Assembly: GCA_009885945.1 (NCBI GenBank)
Contig: VFJR01000104.1
Coordinates: 1-34,826, forward strand
DNA: 34,826 bases
DNA from: Anaerolineaceae bacterium
GTDB lineage: Bacteria; Chloroflexota; Anaerolineae; Anaerolineales; Villigracilaceae
Direction of reading: 5' to 3'
The stretch's first letter is position 1. Every line of letters starts with the position of its first letter. Shown here in pieces: positions 22,372-30,748 of this stretch. The translations under genes were made by a program, and so were the position numbers. The notes beneath the pieces were generated by a model that worked only from the letters and a program-made list of their open reading frames with translations, made no database searches and was not told the origin of the DNA.

Positions 22372-24183
22372 ATGAAAAAACTACACCTTGTTTTAATAAT
22401 TCATTCAATCATCATTGCCGCTTTAGTTTTTTCGGTCATGCTGGCAATTGTTTCTTTCTTACCCTACGAAACACTTGCACATGCGCTTAATAGCTTAGCT
22501 TCTGACGGCAGTTTAGCTTCTTTCACTCTGAAGCGTTACCAAAACTTATCTGCATTTTTAAAACTGATTGGATGTGTTATAACGCTGATTGCGGGAGTCT
22601 TGTTGATTTATTGGCCGAGCGTTCAGGGAAAAATCATTGGGTTCTTGATTCAAGCTGGCGATTTCAAGAAGTTACTTTGGCGAGACGCACAAGCTTTTTG
22701 TCAATCGCTTTTAGCGGCATTTAAACCACGCAATGAGCGCTTGTTAATCACAGGGCTTATATTCATAGCCTTTTCAATAAGATTGGCTAATTTATTTATC
22801 CCCATGGAGTTTGACGAAGCTTATACCTACAATGCTTTTGCGTCTCATTCCATCCTACATACAATATCAAATTATCATGTTCCAAACAATCATGTTTTAT
22901 TAACTGTTTTTATCAACATTCTTGTGCACTCTTTTGGCAACCATCTATGGTTAATCAGGCTCCCAAGTTTGATTGCCGGCATCCTTATGATTCCGGCGGG
23001 TTATTTTCTTGCCAAAAAAATATATGGTGAAGAGACGGGCATATTAAGCGCTGTATTTATTGGACTTTTTCCTGAGCTTGTAAAATATTCAGTGTTGGCT
23101 CGCGGATACATATTGATTAGTTTATTTACATTATTAATACTGATTCTAGGGTGTCAAGTTAAAGAAAATAAGAACCGCTTCGCCTGGTTATTATTAATAA
23201 TATTCTCTGCACTCGGCTTTTTCACTGTTCCCATTATGCTCCTGCCCTTTGGAGTTGTGTACGTCTGGCTTTTTCTAAGCGCCGTCTTTGGCAATGTTTC
23301 AGTGTACCATTCAAAAATTGGTTTTATTAAATATTGGCTGGCCAGTGGTTTTTTAACAGCGCTTCTGGCGGCGCTTTTATATACCCCGATCATGCTGAAT
23401 AATCATCACTGGTTGTTTGGTAATAAATTTGTTGCTCCGCTTGACCAAAATACATATTTATCAACTGCTTGGCTGGGGTTGCAAGCTACTTGGAACGTCT
23501 GGACGCTTGCTATTCCAAACTGGGTCGTTTTTATTTGTGCAGCATGTTTTTTCCTTGGGATTATTTTCCATGCTAGTATCTCCAGACAGGAAGTCCCCAT
23601 GCAGTACGCGTGCATAATTTGGATATTTTTTTTTTCTATTATCAGACGGCCAGATATGGAATCAAGGATGTGGGTATTCTTGTTGGCTCCTTTATTAATA
23701 TGGTCATCAGCTGGGTTTATAGGAGCATTGAAAATAATATCCAAATATACAAACCGAAAACGGGATATATCGCGTGTGTTTTCAAGTCTGGTTTTAGTGT
23801 TTGCTCTTCTCTCTGCTTTGTCAACATATCTGACGATCTCGCAGCGTTGGCAACAAAAAGGCAGTGTCGAAAACTCCGTGTTGTACCTGAAGGATCACCT
23901 ACGAAAAGGAGATCTTATTTCAACAAGTATGGATTTTAAACCACTGCTCCAATACTATTTTGAAGTGTATGATATTCCCATCACCTATTTACGTAAATCC
24001 ACAGAATACGAGCGTGTCTTTATGCTTGTGCGTAGTGTTAACGGATCAGCAGCGGTAGGTGATACTGTAGGGGCTGTTGTACCAAAGAATGATGATGGCA
24101 CTTCAGCCATTGATCTAACAAAGGCAGAGATTTTGTTACAGTTCAAAGATTTGACTCTTTACGAAGGTTACCCATACCCATAA
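22372..24183 (+). CDS. GT39-like polytopic membrane glycosyltransferase (copy 1)
   Basis: A polytopic protein (about 12-13 hydrophobic segments) of the PMT/ArnT-like class that moves sugars from polyprenyl-phosphate donors on the outer face of the membrane. The acidic motif FDEAYT (about residues 145-150) in the first large loop is the expected catalytic site position, followed by HSFGNHLWLIRLPSLIAG and SVLARGYILI. A C-terminal soluble tail follows the last helix. The frame can extend to a TTG at 22327, but the ATG at 22372 (MKKLHLVLIIHS) is preferred as it opens the first helix; no strong ribosome binding site is seen for either. The stop overlaps the next gene's ATG by one base. Confidence 0.82.
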   Translation: MKKLHLVLIIHSIIIAALVFSVMLAIVSFLPYETLAHALNSLASDGSLASFTLKRYQNLSAFLKLIGCVITLIAGVLLIYWPSVQGKIIGFLIQAGDFKKLLWRDAQAFCQSLLAAFKPRNERLLITGLIFIAFSIRLANLFIPMEFDEAYTYNAFASHSILHTISNYHVPNNHVLLTVFINILVHSFGNHLWLIRLPSLIAGILMIPAGYFLAKKIYGEETGILSAVFIGLFPELVKYSVLARGYILISLFTLLILILGCQVKENKNRFAWLLLIIFSALGFFTVPIMLLPFGVVYVWLFLSAVFGNVSVYHSKIGFIKYWLASGFLTALLAALLYTPIMLNNHHWLFGNKFVAPLDQNTYLSTAWLGLQATWNVWTLAIPNWVVFICAACFFLGIIFHASISRQEVPMQYACIIWIFFFSIIRRPDMESRMWVFLLAPLLIWSSAGFIGALKIISKYTNRKRDISRVFSSLVLVFALLSALSTYLTISQRWQQKGSVENSVLYLKDHLRKGDLISTSMDFKPLLQYYFEVYDIPITYLRKSTEYERVFMLVRSVNGSAAVGDTVGAVVPKNDDGTSAIDLTKAEILLQFKDLTLYEGYPYP

Positions 24184-25118
24184 TGCCGCGTGAAATTTTA
24201 ATTTCCATCATTACCCCATCTTTTAACCAAGCCGCATTTCTGGAGCAGACCATCAAGTCAGTGCTGGAGCAGGATTATGGCAATATTGAATATATTGTCA
24301 TAGATGGCGCATCCACGGATAGCTCTGTTGACATTATCAAAAAATATCAGAGTAGACTCGCGCATTGGGAGTCGAAGCAGGATAAGGGTCAGGCAGAAGC
24401 GATTAATAAGGGTTTGGCGCGTTCCAAAGGCGAGATCATCGCTTGGTTAAATTCAGATGATTATTATTTAGAGGGCGCAATCTCTGCGGCGGTGAAAGTA
24501 TTCAAAGAAAACCCTCAGGCTGCGCTGGTGTATGGTGATATGCTGGCGGTGAATGAAGATGGGCAGACGATTAATAAACTCATATACAAACAATTGACCT
24601 TTGAAGATTTGTTATGTTTTCAAATTATTGGACAGCCTGCTGTGTTTTTTCGACGCGCCGCCTATAAAAAAACAGATGGGCTAAACCTTGATTTTCATTT
24701 TTTGCTTGATCATCACTTTTGGCTTCAACTTGCACAACATGGAACAATAGTTCACGTTCCACAATTGTGGTCTGCGGCGCGTTATCACCCCAATGCAAAA
24801 AATCGTGCGCAAGCGGCAGAGTTTGGGCACGAAGCATTTATGATTCTTAACAGCGCTGCTGCGGATAAAAATCTTGCGCCCATTCTTGCCCGCGTAGATC
24901 GCCGCGCCCGCGCTTCAGCCTATCGTGTGGATGCTCGCTATTTATTGGATGGCGGCGAACCGTTCCGCGCTTTCAAATCCTGGCTTAATGCTTTATGGTT
25001 TTACCCGCCCGTTGCTCTGGCGCGCTTCAATATTTTCTTTTCTGCGCTTTTGGGAATGCTCGGCTTACAAGCGATTCGCGAATGGATATTAAAGCGCCGC
25101 GTAAAATCACATCAATAA
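24183..25118 (+). CDS. GT2-family glycosyltransferase (copy 1)
   Basis: A 311-residue cytosolic GT-A enzyme. The N-terminal SIITPSFNQAAFLEQTIKSVL, then YIVIDGASTDSSVDII, GQAEAINKGLARSKGEIIAWLNSDDYY (DxD-like SDD) are classic GT2 motifs. The C-terminal end includes basic and hydrophobic stretches that may contact the membrane. It is paralogous to the GT2 gene at 29274-30053, sharing the same motif order almost residue for residue. It overlaps the previous gene by one base, so it is in the same transcript. Donor and acceptor are unknown. Confidence 0.92.
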   Translation: MPREILISIITPSFNQAAFLEQTIKSVLEQDYGNIEYIVIDGASTDSSVDIIKKYQSRLAHWESKQDKGQAEAINKGLARSKGEIIAWLNSDDYYLEGAISAAVKVFKENPQAALVYGDMLAVNEDGQTINKLIYKQLTFEDLLCFQIIGQPAVFFRRAAYKKTDGLNLDFHFLLDHHFWLQLAQHGTIVHVPQLWSAARYHPNAKNRAQAAEFGHEAFMILNSAAADKNLAPILARVDRRARASAYRVDARYLLDGGEPFRAFKSWLNALWFYPPVALARFNIFFSALLGMLGLQAIREWILKRRVKSHQ

Positions 25119-25126
25119 CTTTAGAC

Positions 25127-25132
25127 TATAAT
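25127..25132 (+). promoter_or_regulatory. Candidate internal -10 box before the second GT39-like gene
   Basis: An exact TATAAT in the 34-base gap after the GT2 gene, followed by AAAGG at the right distance to the ATG at 25153. The -35 region is poor, so an internal promoter is only possible. Confidence 0.25.
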
Positions 25133-25152
25133 TTGGGGGATAAAGGTAAACC

Positions 25153-26868
25153 ATGATTCAATTCTTCAGAAAACATTTTTCTTCCAGCTCATTAGCTATT
25201 CTTCTTCTATTTACAATTAATTTATTCTTTGTATTTAATATACTGCACACAAATTTGCGCGATCTGAATTTATGGGATGAATCGGTTTATATCAACACAG
25301 GGCGTACATTTTTTAGTGGAACTCTGACTCCGTTTTATCGCAACCCATTGCTAGGGATATTTTATTCGCTGACCTATCTGCCGTATAGTAAATCTGTATT
25401 TTGGTTGGTACAAAGCGCTACGCTAGGGCGCATACTTTTGTTTTCTCTTTTATGGTGCAGTGCTTATTTGGTCAGCAGACAGACCATAAAGTATGCATCT
25501 CCATTAATTACGGTTGGTTTCTTGCTGCTATTTCCAGTGATTACAGATATTCTTAATAACCCCAGCGATTCTCTTTTTGCGGCTATGTCTGGTTTTGCAT
25601 GTTGGCAGTTATTATCTTTTTACAATACCCAAAATGTAAGAAATGTTTTCGGTGCATCTTTTTTTGTAGGGTTATCTGCCTTGTCGCGTAATGATGGCTT
25701 GATCTCTTTTGCGATTTTGGTGATTTTAATTCTTTGGCTGACACTGCGCTTCAGATCAAGCTGGAAGTGGATTCCAGCCGTTGTCATTCCTTTCGCCCTC
25801 ATTGTGGGCGGCTATCAGCTCAACTATGGTTTGCAAACAGGCCATTATGCTATTGGCACAAAGGAACGCTCCTACGTGGCTTTTCAGCAAGGGCAGGAAA
25901 TTGTTTATCAAAAAGACCCAGCTTGTAAACTCAAACAGATTCGTTGTGCTGTTTTGCAGGCAAATCAACTTTATGGGTCACCAGAAGAAAATAACTTCTC
26001 TGTTTTAAGCGCTATTGCAAATAACCCCAAAGCTTATGCAGAACGTGTGCAGGCGCATCTTAAAGCAATACCTCAGCTTTTGTTTTACGCTTATGGACAA
26101 CGTACTTCTTTTCTTCTTCTCATTCTGGCGCTATGCGGTATCTACGAACTGATTCGCAAAAAAGAATACCATCTCTTAATTCTTTTGCTCACATGGATGG
26201 GGTACCTTGCTGTGTATTTCCTCACCTTCTTCCGTCAGGGATATATGCGCACACCATTTTTTATATTCTTTGTCCTTGGCGCATTTGGTGTACAAGCAAT
26301 TGCGTATTCGCTAATCAATAAAAAAGAACATAAGTACTGGTTGGTTTTGCTTTTGGCGCTTGCTTTTTACGGATGGTTTGCAGGCATTCAAATTATATAT
26401 TTCACGGCTGTCATTATGTTTGTTGTCATTGCCTTGCTTGGGCTTGTTTCTACTAAAGACATCACGTACGGATATTTGGCATTTTTATTGGCGGGGCTTA
26501 TGCTTCGACCTGCTTTTGAATTACCAGTTTATGAAATGCGTGGAACTATTTCCGAAGAAAAAGCAGTTCTTGCTCTTGCGCAAGCCCTCCCTGAAAATTC
26601 TGCAATAGCATCTGGCGCTCCTGGAGCAGTTTGGATGGCGCGCATGCAGCCTGCCGATGTGGCTGATTATGATTACCAAAACATCCAAACACCAGAAGAA
26701 CTCTATCAGCAATTTAAAAAAGATAAAGTAGCTGCAATTTACGTTGATTCATATATGTCAAATGCCAATGAACACATTTGGAAATTGATTATCCCTGGTG
26801 TTGGCACGTACTACGAAAAAATATATGCCAGCGAAGACCATGACATTCAAGTCCTTCTGCTCAAATGA
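25153..26868 (+). CDS. GT39-like polytopic membrane glycosyltransferase (copy 2)
   Basis: A 571-residue protein with about 11-13 hydrophobic segments. The acidic motif LWDESVYINTGR in the first periplasm/outside-facing loop is analogous to the catalytic Asp-Glu of GT39/GT83 enzymes, followed by a soluble C-terminal part (about 465-571: SAIASGAPGAVWMARM, VAAIYVDSYM). Such enzymes need a polyprenyl-phosphate sugar donor. The ATG has AAAGG 6-7 bases upstream. It overlaps the next gene by 4 bases (ATGA at 26865-26868). It is weakly similar to the other two GT39-like proteins in topology but not a recent duplicate. Confidence 0.8.
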   Translation: MIQFFRKHFSSSSLAILLLFTINLFFVFNILHTNLRDLNLWDESVYINTGRTFFSGTLTPFYRNPLLGIFYSLTYLPYSKSVFWLVQSATLGRILLFSLLWCSAYLVSRQTIKYASPLITVGFLLLFPVITDILNNPSDSLFAAMSGFACWQLLSFYNTQNVRNVFGASFFVGLSALSRNDGLISFAILVILILWLTLRFRSSWKWIPAVVIPFALIVGGYQLNYGLQTGHYAIGTKERSYVAFQQGQEIVYQKDPACKLKQIRCAVLQANQLYGSPEENNFSVLSAIANNPKAYAERVQAHLKAIPQLLFYAYGQRTSFLLLILALCGIYELIRKKEYHLLILLLTWMGYLAVYFLTFFRQGYMRTPFFIFFVLGAFGVQAIAYSLINKKEHKYWLVLLLALAFYGWFAGIQIIYFTAVIMFVVIALLGLVSTKDITYGYLAFLLAGLMLRPAFELPVYEMRGTISEEKAVLALAQALPENSAIASGAPGAVWMARMQPADVADYDYQNIQTPEELYQQFKKDKVAAIYVDSYMSNANEHIWKLIIPGVGTYYEKIYASEDHDIQVLLLK

Positions 26869-28316
26869 AAATACGCATCACCGTTATATTCCTTTTGCTC
26901 ACAGGCTTTGCCCTGCGTTTATATGATCTTACCGATCTGCCTTTGGATTTTCATCCTACCCGTCAGTTGTTTGCCCTCATTAAAGCACGCGGTATGTATT
27001 ACAGTACTTTGACAAATGTCCCTGCACAGCAGCGTCAAACCGCTATAGATCTTTGGAATTCCAAAACAACCTTCGAGCCGCAAATCATGGAAAATATTGT
27101 GGCTTTTACCTATCGTTTCACAGGTGAACAAATTTGGGTCGCGCGGATTTACTCATCCCTCTTTTGGATTCTCGGAGGAATGTTTTTATTCCTGCTCACC
27201 CGCGATCTCACTACCGAAAAAGGAGCGCTTCTTTCCTTAACCTTTTACCTGTTTCTGCCTTACGCAGCGACTGCCAGCCGAAGCTTTCAACCTGATCCCC
27301 TCATGACTATGCTGACCATCAGCTTTTGGTGGAGCATCTATCGCTGGAGCAAAACTCCCGCCTCTTGGAGTTTTGCCATTCTAGCAGGTCTCTTTGGTGG
27401 GTTTGCGATTGCCGCAAAATTTATCGCCGCATTTTTCGTCATTGGCGCAGGAGTTGCAGCGTTAGTAATGTCATTGCAGGATAGGCGATTTTCCCGTCAA
27501 AGCAGTTTTCAACTTAGTACCATCCTACTTCTTGGTATTTTGCCAGGCGCTTCATGGGTTATTTATGGAACGTACTTTTCTGACTTTCTTACCAAAAAAT
27601 TTGAGGGGCGGTTTATCCCCTCATTACTCATCAGCCCATCTTTTTATCTTGACTGGCTTTCTATGATAAATACCGCTGTAGGTTTGGGCTTTATTGCGCT
27701 TGCTTTGCTGGGTATTTACCTTTATCGCCAAAGAACATTGCCCGTCAGCTTATGGATTGCGTATATCATTTATTCTATCTTTTTTGATTATCACATCTCC
27801 ACCCACGATTACTATAGTTTATTATTAATTCCAGTTACAGCAATTTCTCTTGCCCCTCTCGCAGAACTACGCATCCCAAACCTTAAATCTAAAATCCAGA
27901 ATCTCGAATTACGCATTACCCTTTCTTTATTTATCATTATCTCTAGCTTTATTTTCACCCGTACCTTACATTCCATTGATTATCGCCCCCAAGCTCAGCA
28001 ATGGGCTGAAATCAATGCGCTTTTCCCACCCCGTGCAAAACTTACCGCCCTCGCCCAAGACTATGGCATGCGACTTGAATATTGGGGCTGGAAAAAAGCT
28101 TATGTTTGGCCTCAACATGGCGACCTTGCTTATGAAGATTTGCAAGGTGGGAATAAAGGTTTTGAAAAACGATTTACAGCAGCAACAAATAACCGTGATT
28201 ATTTCATCGTCACTATGTTTGATGACCTCGCCCGTCAACCCGAACTGCAAGCTAAACTTTCAACCTACCTCATCTTTGCGCAAACCAAAGACTATATCAT
28301 CTATCAACTCAAATAA
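26865..28316 (+). CDS. GT39-like polytopic membrane glycosyltransferase (copy 3)
   Basis: A 483-residue protein with about 9-10 hydrophobic segments and a short soluble C-terminus (YFIVTMFDDLARQPELQAKL). The N-terminal helix is followed by LPLDFHPTRQLFALIKARGMYYS, occupying the position of the catalytic acidic loop, although the usual DE pair is replaced by D-x-H, so donor use is uncertain. A short segment (IPNLKSKIQNLELRI, DNA about 27870-27915) is encoded by repetitive AATCTNAAATT-type sequence and looks like an inserted low-complexity loop. The ATG overlaps the upstream stop. The 41-base gap to the next gene is low-complexity (ACTAAACTA-type). Confidence 0.75.
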   Translation: MKIRITVIFLLLTGFALRLYDLTDLPLDFHPTRQLFALIKARGMYYSTLTNVPAQQRQTAIDLWNSKTTFEPQIMENIVAFTYRFTGEQIWVARIYSSLFWILGGMFLFLLTRDLTTEKGALLSLTFYLFLPYAATASRSFQPDPLMTMLTISFWWSIYRWSKTPASWSFAILAGLFGGFAIAAKFIAAFFVIGAGVAALVMSLQDRRFSRQSSFQLSTILLLGILPGASWVIYGTYFSDFLTKKFEGRFIPSLLISPSFYLDWLSMINTAVGLGFIALALLGIYLYRQRTLPVSLWIAYIIYSIFFDYHISTHDYYSLLLIPVTAISLAPLAELRIPNLKSKIQNLELRITLSLFIIISSFIFTRTLHSIDYRPQAQQWAEINALFPPRAKLTALAQDYGMRLEYWGWKKAYVWPQHGDLAYEDLQGGNKGFEKRFTAATNNRDYFIVTMFDDLARQPELQAKLSTYLIFAQTKDYIIYQLK

Positions 28317-28356
28317 TTAACCAATTGACTACCAAACTATCGGACTAACTAAACTA

Positions 28357-29271
28357 ATGACTCCCATTCTCGTAACAGGCGCACACCGCACAGGCACAAC
28401 CTGGGTCGGCAAAATGCTCGCCGCGCACCCCAGCCTTGCTTATATTAGTGAACCGCTGAACGTCTTGCATCGCCCAGGTGTTTTTTCTGCGCGTGTGCCG
28501 TATTGGTATCACTACATCACGCAAGAAAACGAAATGGAATTTATTCCTGCCTTCAACGACTTACTTTCTTTTCGTTATCATTTATTTTCAGAAATAAAAT
28601 CAATCCGTTCCGCCAAAGATTTTTTACGCATGGGACGAGATGCCTATTTTTTTTACAAAGCGCGTTTGCAAAATCAAACCCCATTATTAAAAGACCCATT
28701 TGCGATTTTCTCTGCCAAATGGTTTAAGCAAAAATTAAATTGCAAAGTGGTTGTTACCATTCGTCATCCCGCAGGTTTTGCCGGCAGCCTCAAAAAATTA
28801 AACTGGAATTTTGACTTTCAAGATTTATTATCTCAACCTGCTCTTATGCGCGATTGTTTGGAACCAGAACGCGCCGCCATGCAATCTATGCCGCAGGATG
28901 ATATTATTGGACAAGCCAGCCTGCTCTGGAACATGATCTACCGCACGCTTCATACTACGCTGAAAGTTGATTCTGATCTATTGATCGTTCGCCACGAAGA
29001 CCTTTCACTCGATCCCGTCACCAACTTCCGAAAGTTATACCAATCCCTAGGCTTGGAATTTACCCCAGCAGCGGAAAGTATCATCCGCAACTCCAGCAGT
29101 TCAGAGAATCCCAGAGAATTGACCAAAAACAAAACGCATTCTGTAAAACTAAACTCGCGCGCCAACATAGATTCTTGGAAGAAACGCCTCAGCGCAGAAG
29201 AAATCAACCGCATCCGCACACTGACAGAAGAGACCGCTGCCATTTTTTACCCCGCAGAAAAATGGACATAA
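28357..29271 (+). CDS. Sulfotransferase-family protein (copy 1)
   Basis: A 304-residue P-loop enzyme of the sulfotransferase superfamily. The PAPS 5'-phosphosulfate loop is VTGAHRTGTTWVGKMLAAHP near the N-terminus; the 3'-phosphate-binding region is TIRHPAGFAGSLKKL (Arg and Ser) in the middle. Later RHEDLSLDPVTNFRKLY is also family-like. It should transfer a sulfate from PAPS to a hydroxyl, probably of a glycan given the neighbours. The gene is followed directly (2 bases) by a GT2 gene. No cysDN/cysC-type PAPS synthesis gene is in the window. Confidence 0.88.
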   Translation: MTPILVTGAHRTGTTWVGKMLAAHPSLAYISEPLNVLHRPGVFSARVPYWYHYITQENEMEFIPAFNDLLSFRYHLFSEIKSIRSAKDFLRMGRDAYFFYKARLQNQTPLLKDPFAIFSAKWFKQKLNCKVVVTIRHPAGFAGSLKKLNWNFDFQDLLSQPALMRDCLEPERAAMQSMPQDDIIGQASLLWNMIYRTLHTTLKVDSDLLIVRHEDLSLDPVTNFRKLYQSLGLEFTPAAESIIRNSSSSENPRELTKNKTHSVKLNSRANIDSWKKRLSAEEINRIRTLTEETAAIFYPAEKWT

Positions 29272-29273
29272 AT

Positions 29274-30053
29274 ATGAACAACCAACCTCTCGTCTCCATC
29301 ATCACCCCGTCCTTCAACCAAGCGCGCTTCCTTGAAGCGACCATGCAATCTGTATTCTCACAAGATTATCCTCGTATTGAATATATTGTTGTAGATGGCG
29401 GCTCTACGGACGGAAGTGTAGATACCATCAAAAAGCATCAAGCTAGACTCGCTTGGTGGGTCAGCGAGCAGGATCAGGGTCAGACAGATGCGCTCAACAA
29501 GGGCTTTGCACGTGCCAGCGGTGAAATTCTCGCTTGGATTAATTCTGATGATGTGTATGAATTAAATGCTGTCTCATCTGCCGTAGAATATTTGTTGGCA
29601 CATCCAGAAGTTGGCATGGTCTATGCAGATTGTAATTACATCAGCGAAAATGGGAATGTGCTAGGTAAATTTCCCGCCGCGCAAACGGATTACAAATTAT
29701 TGCGCGAAGGATATGTTCATATACCGCAACAAACTACTTTTTTTCGCGCAGAGTTATATAAACAAGTTGCGCCGCTTGACTCATCGTTTTATTTTGCCAT
29801 GGATTATGACCTGTGGACAAGGCTTGCCGCGCATACAACCTTTAAATACCTGCCACAAACCTGGGCAAATTTCCGTTTGCATACTTCTGGCAAAACCATC
29901 GCCGCTGATGATCGCTGCTGGCCCGAGATGATTCGCGTTCACTATCGTGATGGTGGAAAATTTTTATCCGTCATCGTTGCAAAATATTACATCCGCAAAA
30001 TGATTGCACCCTTATGGAATTGGCGCAGAAGATTGATGATGCGTAAGTCGTGA
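29274..30053 (+). CDS. GT2-family glycosyltransferase (copy 2)
   Basis: A 259-residue GT-A enzyme with SIITPSFNQARFLEATMQSV, IVVDGGSTDGSVDTI, GQTDALNKGFARASGEILAWINSDD and a short basic C-terminus (WRRRLMMRKS). The frame can extend into the upstream gene to 29175, but that extension is the shadow of the sulfotransferase end; ATG 29274 (MNNQPLVSII) fits the family N-terminus. It is a clear paralogue of the GT2 gene at 24183, with many identical residues in the N-terminal 90. Likely the same transcript as the neighbours. Confidence 0.92.
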   Translation: MNNQPLVSIITPSFNQARFLEATMQSVFSQDYPRIEYIVVDGGSTDGSVDTIKKHQARLAWWVSEQDQGQTDALNKGFARASGEILAWINSDDVYELNAVSSAVEYLLAHPEVGMVYADCNYISENGNVLGKFPAAQTDYKLLREGYVHIPQQTTFFRAELYKQVAPLDSSFYFAMDYDLWTRLAAHTTFKYLPQTWANFRLHTSGKTIAADDRCWPEMIRVHYRDGGKFLSVIVAKYYIRKMIAPLWNWRRRLMMRKS

Positions 30054-30082
30054 TACTCAATTTCTAATTTCAGAAAGATATT

Positions 30083-30748
30083 ATGAAAAATATTTTCTCT
30101 CCCCCATCCATCGAAGATTTCACCCGCCTGCTTAAAGCCTGGCGATTTTGGATTCTCGCCGCGTTTGTAGGCGCATTAATTTCAACCGCGCTATATTACA
30201 TTGCCCCTCCGCCATATCGCGCCCGCGCCACCGTTAATGTTGATTTCAATTTGGAAGAAGCCTTTCCACAAGACACCGACCGCCAGCACTTTTATTATCT
30301 CGAACGCGAATCGCGCAAGCTTGAAGAGATTGCATGGTCTGATGAAGTGATACAGATAGTTGCAAAAAACCATAATATCAGCGTAGAAGAGTTACGTTCC
30401 GGAAAATTGACATTAAGTCAACCTGCTGAAGCTGGCTGGCATTTTTACGCTGATGATGCAAACAACCAAAAAGCCATAGAACTCGCATCTGTGTGGGCAA
30501 TGGCTTTTACAGAATCAGCTAGTGCCCAAATCGGTGCGCAAGATGGATTAAATTCCTTTATCAAGTTGGATGTAACGCAAGTTGAAAATTTAACAGCAAA
30601 AAGAAACGTTTCATTAAGTACATACCTTATTACAGGCGTATTAATCTCTATGATGTTTAGTGCTTTTCTTGTTTTATTCTATGCAAAACAACCTGAACTC
30701 AAAAAAACAGCGAATATAAAAACTAAAAAAGCAACAAAGAAAAAATGA
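30083..30748 (+). CDS. Wzz-like polysaccharide co-polymerase/chain-length determinant protein
   Basis: A 221-residue protein with two transmembrane helices (about 20-40 and about 183-205) around an extracytoplasmic loop, and a Lys-rich C-terminal tail (KKTANIKTKKATKKK). The N-terminal IEDFTRLLKAWRFWIL before helix 1 resembles the Wzz-type (LPS_wzz) N-terminus, with RARATVNVDF-like strand after it. The loop is shorter than in classical Wzz, and no tyrosine kinase domain is attached. It most likely controls polymer length with the O-antigen-ligase/polymerase-like gene that overlaps it by 4 bases (ATGA at 30745-30748). Confidence 0.75.
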   Translation: MKNIFSPPSIEDFTRLLKAWRFWILAAFVGALISTALYYIAPPPYRARATVNVDFNLEEAFPQDTDRQHFYYLERESRKLEEIAWSDEVIQIVAKNHNISVEELRSGKLTLSQPAEAGWHFYADDANNQKAIELASVWAMAFTESASAQIGAQDGLNSFIKLDVTQVENLTAKRNVSLSTYLITGVLISMMFSAFLVLFYAKQPELKKTANIKTKKATKKK

